This document shows, in pieces, positions 11,935 through 23,179 of a stretch of DNA of 64,000 nt; the stretch's first letter is position 1; every line of letters starts with the position of its first letter. Below the pieces are notes generated by a model. It was not told where the DNA came from. It worked only from the letters and a program-made list of their open reading frames with translations, and did no database searches. This DNA comes from Notospermus geniculatus (taxonomy: Eukaryota > Nemertea > Pilidiophora > Heteronemertea > Lineidae). A program made the translations under genes and the position numbers. The DNA is taken from positions 89,543 through 153,542 of the forward strand of contig NMRB01000769.1 in NCBI GenBank assembly GCA_002633025.1, given 5' to 3'.

Positions 11935-12580
11935 AAAACATTAGTTAAACACGGCCTTGGGAAATTTGTTGCAGAAATACACCTTCCCACATTGACTCAC
12001 TTCACATAATCTCACATAATCTGAGCCACTGACCTTATTACACCTTGCACCCCTCTGGTTATAAGTGAGCCATTCCAATCCTCTTAAGAGTAGCACAGAT
12101 TAAGCAATCATGTGCATCATGGCAAGGGAGAATGCATAGTGGTTACGGCCCAAACATGCTACAAATGTAGCATTGTAAAACCGTTATTATTCATCGGATT
12201 TGAAAATTTAAAAGTGTTTTTCGATATAACAAAGAACTCTGTGTTCAACTGCATAACCTTTCGGCAATGCAACAGCCTATTTTCCATTTTGTTATAAATT
12301 AGGCACAGAAGGAAAACAATATGATTACGCAAAGTCAACATCTCAGCTCTCCAAATCGGACCCCTCTGAAACGCATTTCACAGGGGTCCGATGGGTCGGT
12401 GGAGCCTAAGGGATGTAAATGTAATGAAAAAAAAAACGTACAGAAACTCGAAGCCGGCGAATATTAATTACTTTTTTTACTCGGACACACTTGACGCAAA
12501 GGGCCCTCAACTAATGTAAAATCTGAACAAGCCCTTATCAGCTTATGTAGACTGCAAAATATGTGTACGTTTGCACTATA
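11935..12580. other. No feature recognised
   Basis: A/T-rich sequence with short frames on both strands that shadow each other. A short palindrome 'ggacccctctgaaa'/'tttcacaggggtcc' lies at 12359-12388. Nothing else is supportable. Confidence 0.3.
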
Positions 12581-12723
12581 AAGCTGGATTTAGCTGCACG
12601 CGGTATGCGGATTGCGGAACGCGGTAAGCTGAAAGTTCAATGCATTTCTCATACAACAAAATCGCTTCCGCCGGGGATTCCGCGGCCCTATACCGCATTC
12701 CGCGTGTCAGCTAAATGCAGCTT
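12581..12723 (+). mobile_element. 143-bp MITE family G, copy 1
   Basis: The ends aagctggatttagctg and cagctaaatgcagctt are near-complementary, followed inwards by complementary 'cgcggtatgcgg'/'ccgcattccgcg'. Two more copies sit back to back at 61106-61247 and 61249-61370, showing a mobile family. Confidence 0.75.
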
Positions 12724-12797
12724 AAGTCTCTCTGTAGACACTGTAGGCGTAATAGCAGCCTAACTGTAGGACCTGGAACTGAAAATAACAGCAAGCC

Positions 12798-13449
12798 TGG
12801 AAAATACCTTAATTAACAATAAACATGTTTCCATGACCTTAATTCTCCACAATATAAAATGAACAAGGAGGCCTACATAGGCTGAAAAGGGCCATTGTCA
12901 AGTGTTACCTGTGCGTTGACCAATGATTGCCATTAGTTGAATTCCACACTGTGACAAATCAACAAGGCCATTCTTGGCCTATTTGTTCAGGGCACTGTGG
13001 ATTGGAGTGACACTCCATTTGACACTGTGTAACATTTGGGCAATTCCACGGTCACGGACGTGACATGTTTTCACTTAGTTGCGTCACGGACGTGACCTGT
13101 GCGATGTCACGTCCCTGACGCAGCTAATTAGCAAAGTGCACTTATTATGAATCACAACGAACTTAGTTCATACCAGGGACATAGAAGAACAAGAGCCTGA
13201 CATGATGCAGTCTATTACATCTTTATGTGGTTTCAAAATTTGCGGAGACAGCACTGAATAAGTGAAAACATGTCGCGCCTGTGACCGTGGAATTGCCCAT
13301 TTGAATAAATGAGTAATCCTCATCAATCGTTTTGTTTGTGATTTCCCTTTCCCACATGAGTTACGAAGAGCAGAACACTCGTCACAGCAAGAATTTGGGT
13401 GCCATTCAAAAAAATGCATTGTTACTGATTCACCCATGAAAATAAACGT
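12798..13449 (+). repeat. 652-bp tandem unit, first copy
   Basis: Begins 'tggaaaataccttaattaac' and is repeated head to tail from 13450 with only scattered substitutions. Each unit carries the same 261-bp transposon at the same place, so that insertion preceded the duplication. Confidence 0.9.
13038..13298. mobile_element. 261-bp MITE with nested hairpin
   Basis: Outer inverted repeats of about 37 bp start gggcaattccacggtcac and end gtgaccgtggaattgccc. ATTT flanks both sides (13034-13037, 13299-13302), a 4-bp target duplication. Inside, 'gttgcgtcacggacgtgac' (13080-13098) pairs with 'gtcacgtccctgacgcagc', making a second hairpin within the first. No protein frame. Confidence 0.8.
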
Positions 13450-14100
13450 TGGAAAATACCTTAATTAACAATAAACATGTTTCCATGACCTTAATTCTCC
13501 ACAATATAAAATGAACAAGGAGGCCTACATAGGCTGAAAAGAGCCATTGTCAAGTGTTACCTGTGCGTTGACCAATGATTGCCATTAGTTGAATTCCACA
13601 CTGTGACAAATCAACAAGGCCATTCTTGGCCTATTTGTTCAGGGCACTGTGGATTGGAGTGACACTCCATTTGACACTGTGTAACATTTGGGCAATTCCA
13701 CGTTCACGGACGTGACATGTTTTCACTTAGTTGCGTCACGGACGTGACCTGTGCGATGTCACGTCCGTGACGCAGCTAATTAGCAAAGTGCACTTATTAT
13801 GAATCACAACGAACTTAGTTCATACCAGGGACATAGAAGAACAAGAGCCTGACATGATGCAGGCTATTACATCTTTATGTGGTTTCAAAATTTGCGGAGA
13901 CAGCACTGAATAAGTGAAAACATGTCGCGTCTGTGACCGTGGAATTGCCCATTTGAATAAATGAGTAATCCTCATCAATCGTTTTGTTTGTGATTTCCCT
14001 TTCCCACATGAGTTACGAAGAGCAGAACACTCGTCACAGCAAGAATTTGGGTGCCATTCAAAAAATGCATTGTTACTGATTCACCCATGAAAATAAACGC
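13450..14100 (+). repeat. 652-bp tandem unit, second copy
   Basis: Near-identical to 12798-13449. Its internal hairpin reads 'gtcacgtccgtgacgc', a perfect palindrome partner where the first copy has one change. Confidence 0.9.
13690..13950. mobile_element. 261-bp MITE, duplicated copy
   Basis: Same element, ends and ATTT flanks as 13038-13298, carried along by the tandem duplication. Confidence 0.8.
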
Positions 14101-15830
14101 ATGTTTAGGGCATCATTAAAAAGAGTAAATCCTTCTATTTCTAATGACATATTACACTTAAAATAAAATTTAGTATTCATATAATCGATGATTCAAGTTG
14201 GGTATATCTTTTTCTGAGACACCCTGTATTTAGCCTACTCTCTCAGTATGGCAAAAGAAAGGAAATGATTTTTTCTGTTTTTATGCTGATTTTGAACATT
14301 TTGCAAAAGTCCGTTGTTTTCTTATTCCACGCAGCAGGTGTCATATATTTCACAAGCCATTATCTATTTTATATTGTAAGCTATAACACGTGAAGTTTTA
14401 GTGAAAACCAGTCATCCGTACGGTAACGAAAAATTAGTTGGGGAATAATTTTCCGAAAAAGAACATCCCCTTTTCAAACTTTTTTTGAAATCCAGATTCT
14501 CGATTTGTACAACAGATTAAACATGTAATAGTGATTTTCATTCAGGTGTACGAGTCCAGTGGATCTAATGTGCTTGTATTCTGGACGATTTTCTATTTTT
14601 TAGCAATGGCGAAGTGAATTTGTTAAACACATTTCCTTGACAACATAATAATGTCAGAATCATTGCTTCTCCGTGTCTTGTTGGATTTCTGGTTTTATGA
14701 TAATTTTATACCGTGCGTGAAGTGGAAAATTTTTCCATTGGGAATATTGTGTTGATGTTTTAATTTTTTAATTTTTAGTTCTTCGTTTGACGGAAAATTC
14801 TCTTTTGAATCAATCATTTTGTTATAAACTGGAAAATATTTTTTTCGGAGAATTTGTAAAATTTGCAAAAATCTTTTGTAAAAATTGATCACCTGAAACA
14901 AGTTGACTAGATTTGAAAATGGTGTCCAATCTCAGTCCAGATTCTTGACTGAAATATGACAGGAAGTTGGCTTGTCACAGAACTGTCATTTTTATTTAGT
15001 TTATTTTACTAAGTTGATGTTCAAAAACCGATGTCAGGTGATATATCATTGAGATGGAATGATATAATGAATGTCTCCGATGTAAAATACTCACTGGGCA
15101 TATTCTGTCGGGTTAGTGAGTTTTTATTTGGCGTTTATTTCATTTAAAATCAAACTATTGCGATTGCGTGTTCAAGAATAAACGACGCTATGTCACACCA
15201 TATCTGCGACAGATTTTTTCTGCGCGGTCGTGGCTCAGACGCAAATTGATCCGGTAAAGTCGGTCGCCGCCGGTTCTGGAAGTCGCATGGTCGGCTTGAC
15301 ATCAGCATGAAGGTGTCGTCATGGATGTGATGTTACAAACTGGGTATATGCTTCAATATATTTTGCCAAGGCCACAAATAAAGTTGATGTTCAAACACCG
15401 AGGAGTATCATTGACGTAGAATTACATAATGTACATGTATGTCTCCATGTAAAGACCAACGAGACATTTTGTAGGGTTACGATAAAACGTGTCGAATTTT
15501 GGCAAGTTTTATTAGCGTTTATTTCATTTAAAATCAAACTAGTATGATTTCATATCCACAAATAAACGACGCTAGCTGATCTCGATACCTTAGAATAGAT
15601 AAAATTCAGACCGGTACATGTATGTACTGAAAACGTGATCCTGCGGTCTGCAGGTCATTCTCGACATCAATTGGCTGATCCATGACAATGGCCGCCTGGC
15701 CAAGAAGTAGTCTGCAGAACCCCCTCCGATGGTTTTGTGGGCTGTTCCATGTTGTACTCGGTACATTGGAAATGTACCGAGTACGACAAAAACAAGTCTA
15801 TTGGCCATCCAGTCAGACTCATCTGCTCGA
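14101..15830. other. A/T-rich gene-free stretch with a direct repeat pair
   Basis: No gene is visible. Two diverged direct repeats of about 180-190 bp run from 'aagttgatgttcaaa' to 'aataaacgacgct' (about 15012-15190 and 15382-15574). Both contain 'gcgtttatttcatttaaaat' followed by 'caaact'. 14219-14230 (acaccctgtatt) resembles an isolated end of a TA-inserting element. Confidence 0.4.
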
Positions 15831-15834
15831 TCTT

Positions 15835-16181
15835 TGGGGAAAAAAGCAGCGCATATAACCGGAAGGATGGATTGGTTACTTGCTAATTTTAGTGAAAATA
15901 AATCACTTTGTAACTCGCGTACATGCTCCTACATGTATGGATTCACGTTCATGTACGTACATTATGCAGGGTGGTCAAAAAAACGCACAAAGCATATTTC
16001 CACCACCCTCAGTCCCAAACCACTGGTATGAATGGATAGAGAGTCTTTCTAGAAGAACATATAAGACCAAGATACCTCGATTCGGCCCAGTCGTTTTACC
16101 TCCAGAGCCATTTTTGTGAAGCAAAGTCAGTGGTCCTACATAATTAACTTACCGTCGAACCGCGGTGCCATAAGATGTTAA
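15835..16181 (+). repeat. 560-bp-period duplication with truncated M1, first copy
   Basis: The segment from 'ggaaaaaagcagcgcatata' through the left part of an M1 element (CAGGG at 15967) is repeated 560 bp downstream. Here M1 breaks off near 16181 into unrelated sequence, so its right half is missing. Confidence 0.7.
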
Positions 16182-16526
16182 AGCGATGTACTCGCGAGGG
16201 TTGAAAATGAAATCTCGTTCAACTATCGCGACCCGCGATAGCTCCCCAATTTCATTCATAGCTGGCGGGATTCTTGAAACTGATCTAAGTGTGATTTCTA
16301 GCACCTTTGAACCATCAAATTACGGTATCGTCTACGTTTTATACAATAAAACGTTCATGAAAAATCTTTTATTAATATTTATCTGCCCGATCTTTGGGGG
16401 AAAAGGCAACGCATATAACCGGAAGGATGGATTGGTTACTTGCTAATTTTAGTGAAAATAAATCACTTTGTAACTCGCGTACATGCTCCTACATGTATGG
16501 ATTCATGTTCATGTACGTACATTATA

Positions 16527-17051
16527 CAGGGTGGTCAAAAAAAACGCACAAGGCATATTTCCACCACCCTCAGTCCCAAACCACTGGTATGAATGGATAG
16601 AGAGTCTTTCTAGAAGAACATAAGACCAAGATACCTCGATTCGGCCCGGTCGTTTTACCTCCAGAGCCATTTTTGTGAAGCAAAGTCAGTGGTCCTACAT
16701 AATTAACTTACCGTCGAACCACGGTGCCATAAGATGTTAAGTTGTTGTTAAGTTTCATTTTCATGTTCTACATGTACCTGTACTTTATTTTTTGTTTGAC
16801 CTTTCCACAGGATAATCGTTTTGTCAGTTACAAGGCTCCGCTGTTGTGTATGCTCTTGATTGTTCTGTATGGAACAATTCACCAAGGGCCTCAACCTTGC
16901 TTTACAAAATAGCTCTGTAGCTCGAACCACTACACCGAATCGGGATATCTTGGTGTCTTTTTACTTCTAGAAAGTTTCTCCATCCAATGCCATCAGTAGT
17001 TTGGGGCTCTGGATAGTGGAAGTATGCTTGTGCGTTTTTTTGACCACCCTG
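16527..17051. mobile_element. TA-inserting inverted-repeat element M1, full copy
   Basis: CAGGGTGGTCAAAAAA at the left, GACCACCCTG at the right, both flanked by TA. At 525 bp it is close in length and sequence to the copy at 4288-4810. No transposase frame, so it needed a source element elsewhere. Confidence 0.75.
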
Positions 17052-17131
17052 TATACGTAGACAAAGTCTGTAGAGAGTGAACATTCGCGATAGAAAAAAA
17101 TACACAAACTCACATCTATCAACACCAACCA

Positions 17132-17269
17132 GGGCTGGGTTGCACAAAACTCATGTTAGCGCTAACTTTATGTTAAATGACGTAAAAAGAAGGGATTTTA
17201 ACGTCATCTAACATAAAGTTAGCGCTAACACCAAGTTAGCGCTAACATGAGTTTTGTGCAACCGGCCCC
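17132..17269. mobile_element. 138-bp foldback element
   Basis: Starts gggctgggttgcacaaaac and ends gttttgtgcaaccggcccc. The arms continue through 'catgttagcgctaac', so almost the whole element can form a hairpin. A CCAG repeat may flank it. The internal 'gttagcgctaac' palindrome occurs three times. Confidence 0.75.
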
Positions 17270-17752
17270 AGTTCTCACTCCTTCATCCTATTTTTAATCC
17301 ACCTGCGGAAAATTATGAGGCGACATCGAGTATGAACAGCACAAACGGCAATTTCATTGTCTCCCTCCATGGAGAATGTATACAAAGTATCCTACATGGC
17401 GACGACACATGGCACTCATATCAACATACTAGGGGGGGGGGGCAACTTTCAAAGTTATATTTCTCTACAATTAATTTATTTAAATATACTATTGCAACTG
17501 ATATCAAAATGCAAAACAAGAAGGCAGGAAGGCAAGGGATTACTGGCCGTATTGTTCATACAATATAATGCAAGCTAGACGGCGGTGCAAAAGTAGGACT
17601 AACACCAATAAAACAGTACAATGAAGGAGGGATGGGGCACGCCACCTCCACCCCTTACTCCCCAGTGAAGGATTCGCCTGTTTGAGAACAACAGAATCAG
17701 CTCGGCATAGAAACGGGGGACTTGCATTTAGTTATTTAGTGCGTACAGTAAG
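17270..17752. other. No gene recognised
   Basis: Short frames only. A run of G (17433-17442) is present. No splice signals or motifs of note. Confidence 0.3.
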
Positions 17753-18167
17753 TCAATCTCGTACCCAGAGATTCGTTACGCTCGGGCCGCGGTTGACGGT
17801 CGCTACACTAATCTCTGGAGACGGATATCCATTTCACGCCTTAGGTGTGATTTTTATTATCGTGCAATTTAGGCCGATTTTAGGCAGCAGATGCGTTGAA
17901 ATAATTTGAGTATAAAATAAAATACACAAAAATGTCCTTAGAAAGGTTTTTATGAGGGAACTGTTGTATTTATTGAGGAAAACCCACAGCACTGCTTGGC
18001 GCAGTGTACAAACTTGGAGTGAAGCGGCAAAATTAGCATATATTCATGCGCCGTTGCAACGCAAGTGCCTTGGGGAATCCCGAAGTAGTCCGTAGCCGTC
18101 TCCAGAGATTAGTGTAGCGACCGTCAACCTCGGCCCGAGCGTAACGAATCTCTGGGTACGAGATTGA
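17753..18167. mobile_element. 415-bp element with 72-bp inverted repeats
   Basis: The left arm 17753-17824 (tcaatctcgtacccagagat … cggagacgg side) is matched by its complement at 18096-18167 with few changes. The interior of 270 bp has no coding content. No clear target duplication. Confidence 0.75.
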
Positions 18168-18831
18168 TAGCGAGTATGAGCCAAGTGGCCTGCTGTAGTT
18201 GTGATGATTTCCGAGTCACAGCTTTCGGAAAATTTTGATGACCATGCAAGGCGAGATGTAGCCTAATTTTTCATCCTGGTTGATGTTTAGGAATTTGTCA
18301 ACGTCAAACGAGCGTATATTTTGATAGTTTATCGGGCAACGTAGCAGTAGCTGTTTAGTTCTTTGTGCCCGGAAACCACAGCGGCACGATGGATCTGGGA
18401 CATTTCGAAAATGATGTGAACAAGATGACATTGTAAATGTCGAATGGTTCCCGATGTAGGCCTACAGGTGATTCTTCCGGTACATGAATGGTACATTGAT
18501 ATAGATCATGATACATTGATAGACATAAGTGACAGATGGATTACGATGATGTCAATAGAACTTGATCTCATGCCAGTAAATTCATCGCGTAATTGACCAT
18601 GGCTTGATATCTGATGGTTCTAGAACAAAATGTACCCGGCGAAATGGTACTGGACAAAATGTACCTAGTACATGGTACCTTTTGTCTGGTACAGGTGCTT
18701 CTACCGGTACATGAATGATACATTGATAGAGATCAATGCACATTGATAGAGATCAGATAAAAAGGTACGGTAATAATAATAAAAAAAGGTACCGGTAAAA
18801 AGGTACTAGTAAAGGTACTAGGTAAAAAAGG
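18168..18831. repeat. GGTAC-rich low-complexity stretch before a gap
   Basis: From about 18480 the sequence repeats 'gtacatgaatg', 'acattgatagagatca' and 'aaaggtacc/aaaggtact' words, becoming simple before the N run at 18832. No gene is supportable; an 18216-18431 frame on the minus strand has no motif. Confidence 0.5.
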
Positions 18832-19423
18832 NNNNNNNNNNNNNNNNNNNNNNNNNNNNNNNNNNNNNNNNNNNNNNNNNNNNNNNNNNNNNNNNNNNNN
18901 NNNNNNNNNNNNNNNNNNNNNNNNNNNNNNNNNNNNNNNNNNNNNNNNNNNNNNNNNNNNNNNNNNNNNNNNNNNNNNNNNNNNNNNNNNNNNNNNNNNN
19001 NNNNNNNNNNNNNNNNNNNNNNNNNNNNNNNNNNNNNNNNNNNNNNNNNNNNNNNNNNNNNNNNNNNNNNNNNNNNNNNNNNNNNNNNNNNNNNNNNNNN
19101 NNNNNNNNNNNNNNNNNNNNNNNNNNNNNNNNNNNNNNNNNNNNNNNNNNNNNNNNNNNNNNNNNNNNNNNNNNNNNNNNNNNNNNNNNNNNNNNNNNNN
19201 NNNNNNNNNNNNNNNNNNNNNNNNNNNNNNNNNNNNNNNNNNNNNNNNNNNNNNNNNNNNNNNNNNNNNNNNNNNNNNNNNNNNNNNNNNNNNNNNNNNN
19301 NNNNNNNNNNNNNNNNNNNNNNNNNNNNNNNNNNNNNNNNNNNNNNNNNNNNNNNNNNNNNNNNNNNNNNNNNNNNNNNNNNNNNNNNNNNNNNNNNNNN
19401 NNNNNNNNNNNNNNNNNNNNNNN
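18832..19423. other. Assembly gap (592 N)
   Basis: Flanked by a simple GGTAC repeat on the left and a (CA)n tract on the right, so simple repeats probably caused the break. Confidence 0.99.
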
Positions 19424-19476
19424 ACACACACACACACACACAGACAGATACACACACACACACACACATACACAGA
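19424..19476. repeat. (CA)n microsatellite
   Basis: An imperfect CA/CAGA/CATA run following the N gap. Its translation as Val-Cys repeats is not a gene. Confidence 0.95.
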
Positions 19477-20528
19477 CACCAAGACCAAAAACAATATGGT
19501 TCCCGATCTTAAGATCGGGGAACCATAATAAACAGTAGTAGCCAAATTTTAAAATTTTAAAATATGCAGTGCTGGGTGAATTTTAAAATTCTTATTTCAC
19601 CATGTTAGAATCGATGGAGGAGAAAAGAAAGGAAAGGGCATAATGTCTGAGGAAGCATAAATTTACAATATCGTCATACAGAGTGCATCATGCTTTTGGA
19701 TTTTCTAATATTTGATCGTTCATTTGGTGAGGAATTTTAAGACCTGTGCCTACGTCTTATATAAGCCTCGCCAAGGGACAGGGCATTATTACTGATACTG
19801 ACAACAGAATGGTCAGTCAGTTTGATTGAGGCTCTAACAGGTGTGTGGCAGGTCGAGACCATATGTTTGTCAATTTCAATATTGTCTCTTTACGAAATCT
19901 GAAACAACCTATTTCTTCCACTCTCTCCTGGTGTCATCTCCGTCCGTTGAGGCTCGCCTTCTGAGCGACATGCGACTGCTTTTGCCAACGCTTTTTAGTT
20001 CACTTCACATGGACTGGTGTAACAGTTCCAGATGTTGTTAGTGTAAATCTGCATTGAGCTTCAGGCGAAAAAATGGGGCAATATTGTAGCACCCATGTCG
20101 CCTTTCACGTGAAACTATCAGAAACATGGAATCTCGTAGAGAAATGGAAGTAAAGTTCCATCTGAGCCCAAGGGCCATTAAATTTGGTCGTTACTCGATC
20201 TAGTTCGCACTGCATGAAAAAATAGGTTTAATTAGCCATTAAACTGATCGTATACGCGATTTTACTCCATGTTTAATGAAGTTTTATTTTTTTTAAACNC
20301 TGTAAAGGAATTTTTTACTGAAAGATTTATGTAATTGATAAGTTGGTAAATCCTCAAGAAACTCCTTTAATTCTTTATACTTAATAAGTTTCCCATCAGA
20401 CTTTACTTTCCTCCATAATTGAGAAATATTTGTATAAGCAACGGTTCCGCTAACGGTAACACTAACGTTAACGTTATTTTTTTTAGATTCCAAATGTGTC
20501 AGAAATAGTGTCAGCGTTAGTGTTATCG
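19477..20528. other. No gene recognised
   Basis: Contains small palindromes ('cgatcttaagatcg', 19503-19516; 'aattttaaaattttaaaat', 19546-19564) and a single N at 20299. 'gttagtgttatcgtta'-like words near 20450-20530 recur near 21010-21110, as if old inverted ends enclose the transposon cluster between them. Confidence 0.35.
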
Positions 20529-20531
20529 TTA

Positions 20532-20662
20532 AGGCTGATTCATACTCCGTCCGGATTTTGCGCCGACTATGATCAATTTCACTGCGTGTGCACATTCACG
20601 TCGTGGAAACCTGCGATCAGTTTCATGCGCTTGACGGTCCGCAAGCGAGTATGAATCAGCCC
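20532..20662. mobile_element. 131-bp Harbinger-like MITE H1
   Basis: The ends aggctgattcatactc and gagtatgaatcagccc are complementary. TTA flanks both sides (20529-20531 and 20663-20665), matching the 3-bp TWA duplication of PIF/Harbinger transposons. A diverged relative lies in inverted orientation near 25270-25375. Confidence 0.8.
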
Positions 20663-20665
20663 TTA

Positions 20666-20787
20666 GGCTGCAATCACATAGAACTACACGCTACACGTAC
20701 ACGCATGTTAACAAAGGCCTCACAAAGGGTTCGCCACCGTGTTAACAGGCGTATACGTGTAGCGTGTAGTTCTTTGTAATTGCAGCC
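20666..20787. mobile_element. 122-bp Harbinger-like MITE H2
   Basis: The arms begin ggctgcaatcacatagaact and continue through 'acacgctacacgta'. The right arm is the near-perfect complement. TTA on both sides (20663-20665, 20788-20790). The left TTA is shared with the neighbouring MITE H1, so one inserted at the edge of the other. Confidence 0.8.
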
Positions 20788-20819
20788 TTAACGAAGCGAT
20801 TTCTTAAACTCTCGATTAA

Positions 20820-21004
20820 AGCGAATTGATAGCGGATTTTATTTACATTTGGCTGGTGTTTGTAAACACAAAATTTCAGCCAATTAGAATGCACGAACAT
20901 TTCTTTGTTGACATTCTGGAGAAGTTTGTTTACATTTTCCCCCGAAAATTCGTCCCTTTTCAAATTCTATTTCTAAATCAATTTTTTTTCGATATCAATT
21001 CGCT
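20820..21004. mobile_element. 185-bp TTAA-flanked MITE P1, copy 1
   Basis: Begins agcgaattgata and ends tatcaattcgct, with TTAA on both sides (20816-20819, 21005-21008). TTAA duplication is the hallmark of piggyBac-type transposition. A second copy is at 28431-28572. Confidence 0.7.
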
Positions 21005-21249
21005 TTAACTCTGACACTAACGTTAGCGCTACTCATTGTTTCAGAGACAAAGAAATTAGGTCCCTTAGCGATAACACTAACACAACACTAATTCTAACGT
21101 TAGTGTTTTCCGTAAGCACAGAGAAAAAAATCGATCTCATCTCGAGATGAAATGATTCTCCAGCCTATTATTTTGTCCCTAGAATGAGTCTTTTGCAACT
21201 CCAACCCAGAATGAGACACCAGTTTTCTCCGGCTGATGCCCTCTTGCAT

Positions 21250-21617
21250 TAGTCTCGCTTGGCCAGACGCTACGGGCTCACCCCTTCGGTAACTCACACT
21301 CCGCGTCTGGCTCTTTTAGAGATTAACAGTCGTGAAGACCGCGTGGTGGCAGCACGGGTCCTTGGGTTTCCCAACCTCGTTCGCTTTCTGACAATATGGC
21401 GAGTGGTCCAAGGTTGTCTGAGCGAACTATACCCCTGGGGACGGGGTTGGGTTTTTCCTGGAAGTAATTTCCGCGGGAATTATGAGTGAGAAAGCGTGGT
21501 GATTGGCTGGAGCCCAGTGGAGTGCCATCTAGTGGTGTTACCGGCTTTTGAGCCCCAAATGTGCCAGTGTGTAGGAGACCGGGACGTCGGATAGCCTACA
21601 CACTGGGGCCGAGTGTA
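21250..21617 (+). mobile_element. R3 short interspersed element, copy 1
   Basis: Starts tagtctcgcttggccagacg and ends ggggccgagtgta. TCTTGCAT flanks it directly on both sides (21242-21249, 21618-21625). The same 364-368 bp unit occurs at 39576-39939 (+) and, truncated, at 25560-25832 (-). Short imperfect terminal inversion (tagtctcg / cgagtgta). Confidence 0.75.
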
Positions 21618-21831
21618 TCTTGCATTGACTGGAGGCAACTGCAACTGGAGTCTCATTCTGAAGGACACACCTTGAATTCATGTCAAGTAGAGACACAATC
21701 TACTCACTTTGAGTTTTCTCAGTTCTCCAGTCGATGGGGCAGGGGATCAGCTGGAGAAAATTGGTATCTGATTTTGGGGACAACTCAAGTCTTGGAAAAC
21801 AAATCGAGGGGAAACAAAATCTGCTCCTGTG

Positions 21832-21920
21832 AGGAGCTCGGTGGTGTGGTGGTTCTGGTGTCCGACTTGCTGTCAGAAGGTCCTGGGTTCGAAACCCACT
21901 GAGTGTGAAAGTTTTTTTTT
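21832..21920 (+). repeat. tRNA-derived SINE-like unit
   Basis: A B-box-like 'ggttcgaaacc' (21886-21896) and an A-box-like 'tggtgtggtggttc' (21842-21855) sit about 40 bp apart, with a T9 run (21911-21919) downstream as a possible Pol III terminator. The acceptor and anticodon stems do not form a proper cloverleaf, so I call it tRNA-derived, not a working tRNA gene. Confidence 0.45.
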
Positions 21921-22600
21921 ATATGGAGACATAACTTGTTTATTTGATTCGAGACAGCAGACAATCCAGTGGAAACAGCTGAGAATCCTTTTAACCAGTT
22001 GGAAACAATGGGTGATATCATAAAGGAATCAACCATAAAGGTTTAACTGCGAACGATGAACTTACTGAGGGATACACTTCATGTGTTGCCACCAGATATC
22101 TCTCACTGCCTGAATTTTGGCTTTACGTAATATGCACGAGCTTCAACTTTTTTAGTGGTGAAGAGGTACGTGAACCTGTCACCTTGATGTTTAAATTCCA
22201 TTTCTGAGGATAACAGAGCGATTTTCAGGACAATTTGTGCTCCATGTGCAAATGTACGTCAGCCTATTCAAATGTACACAGATGACCCTGCGCTCACATC
22301 GTTCGTGGGGTTCTCATTAATCCATTCCTTTTGTATCATAAGATCAACTAGTCGGAATTCAACTTCAATTTTGCAGTGACCGTGCACAAGGGTCTTGCCT
22401 ATCATAATGAATAGTCAAAATGCAGATCTGTTGAGGTTTAAAGGGATATTGTCCACATTTATAAAATGCTAAATTTGTAAGTTGAACCTTTATAATTGAT
22501 TCCTTTATGGTGATATGAACAGGCCTAGGCCTGTGTGTGGATCTAATTGCAGCGTCGATAACAGTGGGTTGGCATATGAGCTGCTTTCTGCTCAAGTTCT
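21921..22600. other. No gene recognised
   Basis: Unique-looking sequence, with neither motif-bearing frames nor clear repeats. Confidence 0.3.
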
Positions 22601-22608
22601 CGAATACA

Positions 22609-22651
22609 CACACACCCGAACCATGGAGAGATGGTTCGCGTGTGTGTGATA
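22609..22651. repeat. 43-bp hairpin
   Basis: 'cacacacacccgaaccat' pairs with 'atggttcgcgtgtgtgtg' around a short GGAGAG loop. A simple foldback with no assigned function. Confidence 0.7.
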
Positions 22652-23179
22652 CACGCTCCAACTCGCGGTTAATACGTTCGAGCCTACCCGGGTCTGCACT
22701 TTGAGAAAATACGCATGTGCAGAAAACGTGAAACAGGTGTGAGAGAAATAAATACGAACGCAAGTCCGCAAAACAAAGCCCGTTATTGTAAGATTATATT
22801 TGAATGGTCATGATAGCTACATATTATAATCCCTCGCTGAACGATCGGACCGATCGGACTTTGATTTTCGCGGGACGTTGATCCCTGTCACAGTTCAGGA
22901 AACAATACTGGCCTATTTTGTCAATGGTGGTGGTCGAAATCACGTGGTTAATCCCGCAGGCGTCTAAAAAGCCAAATTCATTATATACAGTAAAAGACAA
23001 TGAGTGGCGTTCCGCTCAAGACAACTGAATGCTCCGCAAGATGGCAGCGTAGCTGCGTTCCGGGAACATTGCGTCCAGTTATGTCCATTCGAGTAGCAAA
23101 AGGTTCTCCAACTCTTGTCCCTAAAATGAATTTCATTTTATCTCGAGATGAGATCGATTTTTTTTCTGTGCATGTTCAG

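Larger units (their letters stand above)
21116..23171. repeat. 2-kb inverted repeat pair (ATCTCGAGAT ends)
   Basis: The left arm 21116-21202 begins gcacagagaaaaaaatcgat and continues with a ctcatctcgagat palindrome. The right arm (about 23094-23171) is its complement, including the 'ttttgtccct'/'agggacaaga' and 'ttgcaactcc'/'ggagttgga' parts. This may be a composite transposon whose interior now holds other insertions. The right arm directly precedes the splice acceptor of the 23180 exon. Confidence 0.5.

Noticed and set aside
13168-13437. Cys-rich minus-strand frame (HPNSCCDECSALRNSC)
   Set aside because: Lies partly within a MITE and a tandem duplication; the second copy breaks it with a one-base indel.
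18733-19545. Minus-strand frames of 215-270 codons
   Set aside because: They cross a 592-base N gap and a CA microsatellite translated as Val-Cys repeats.
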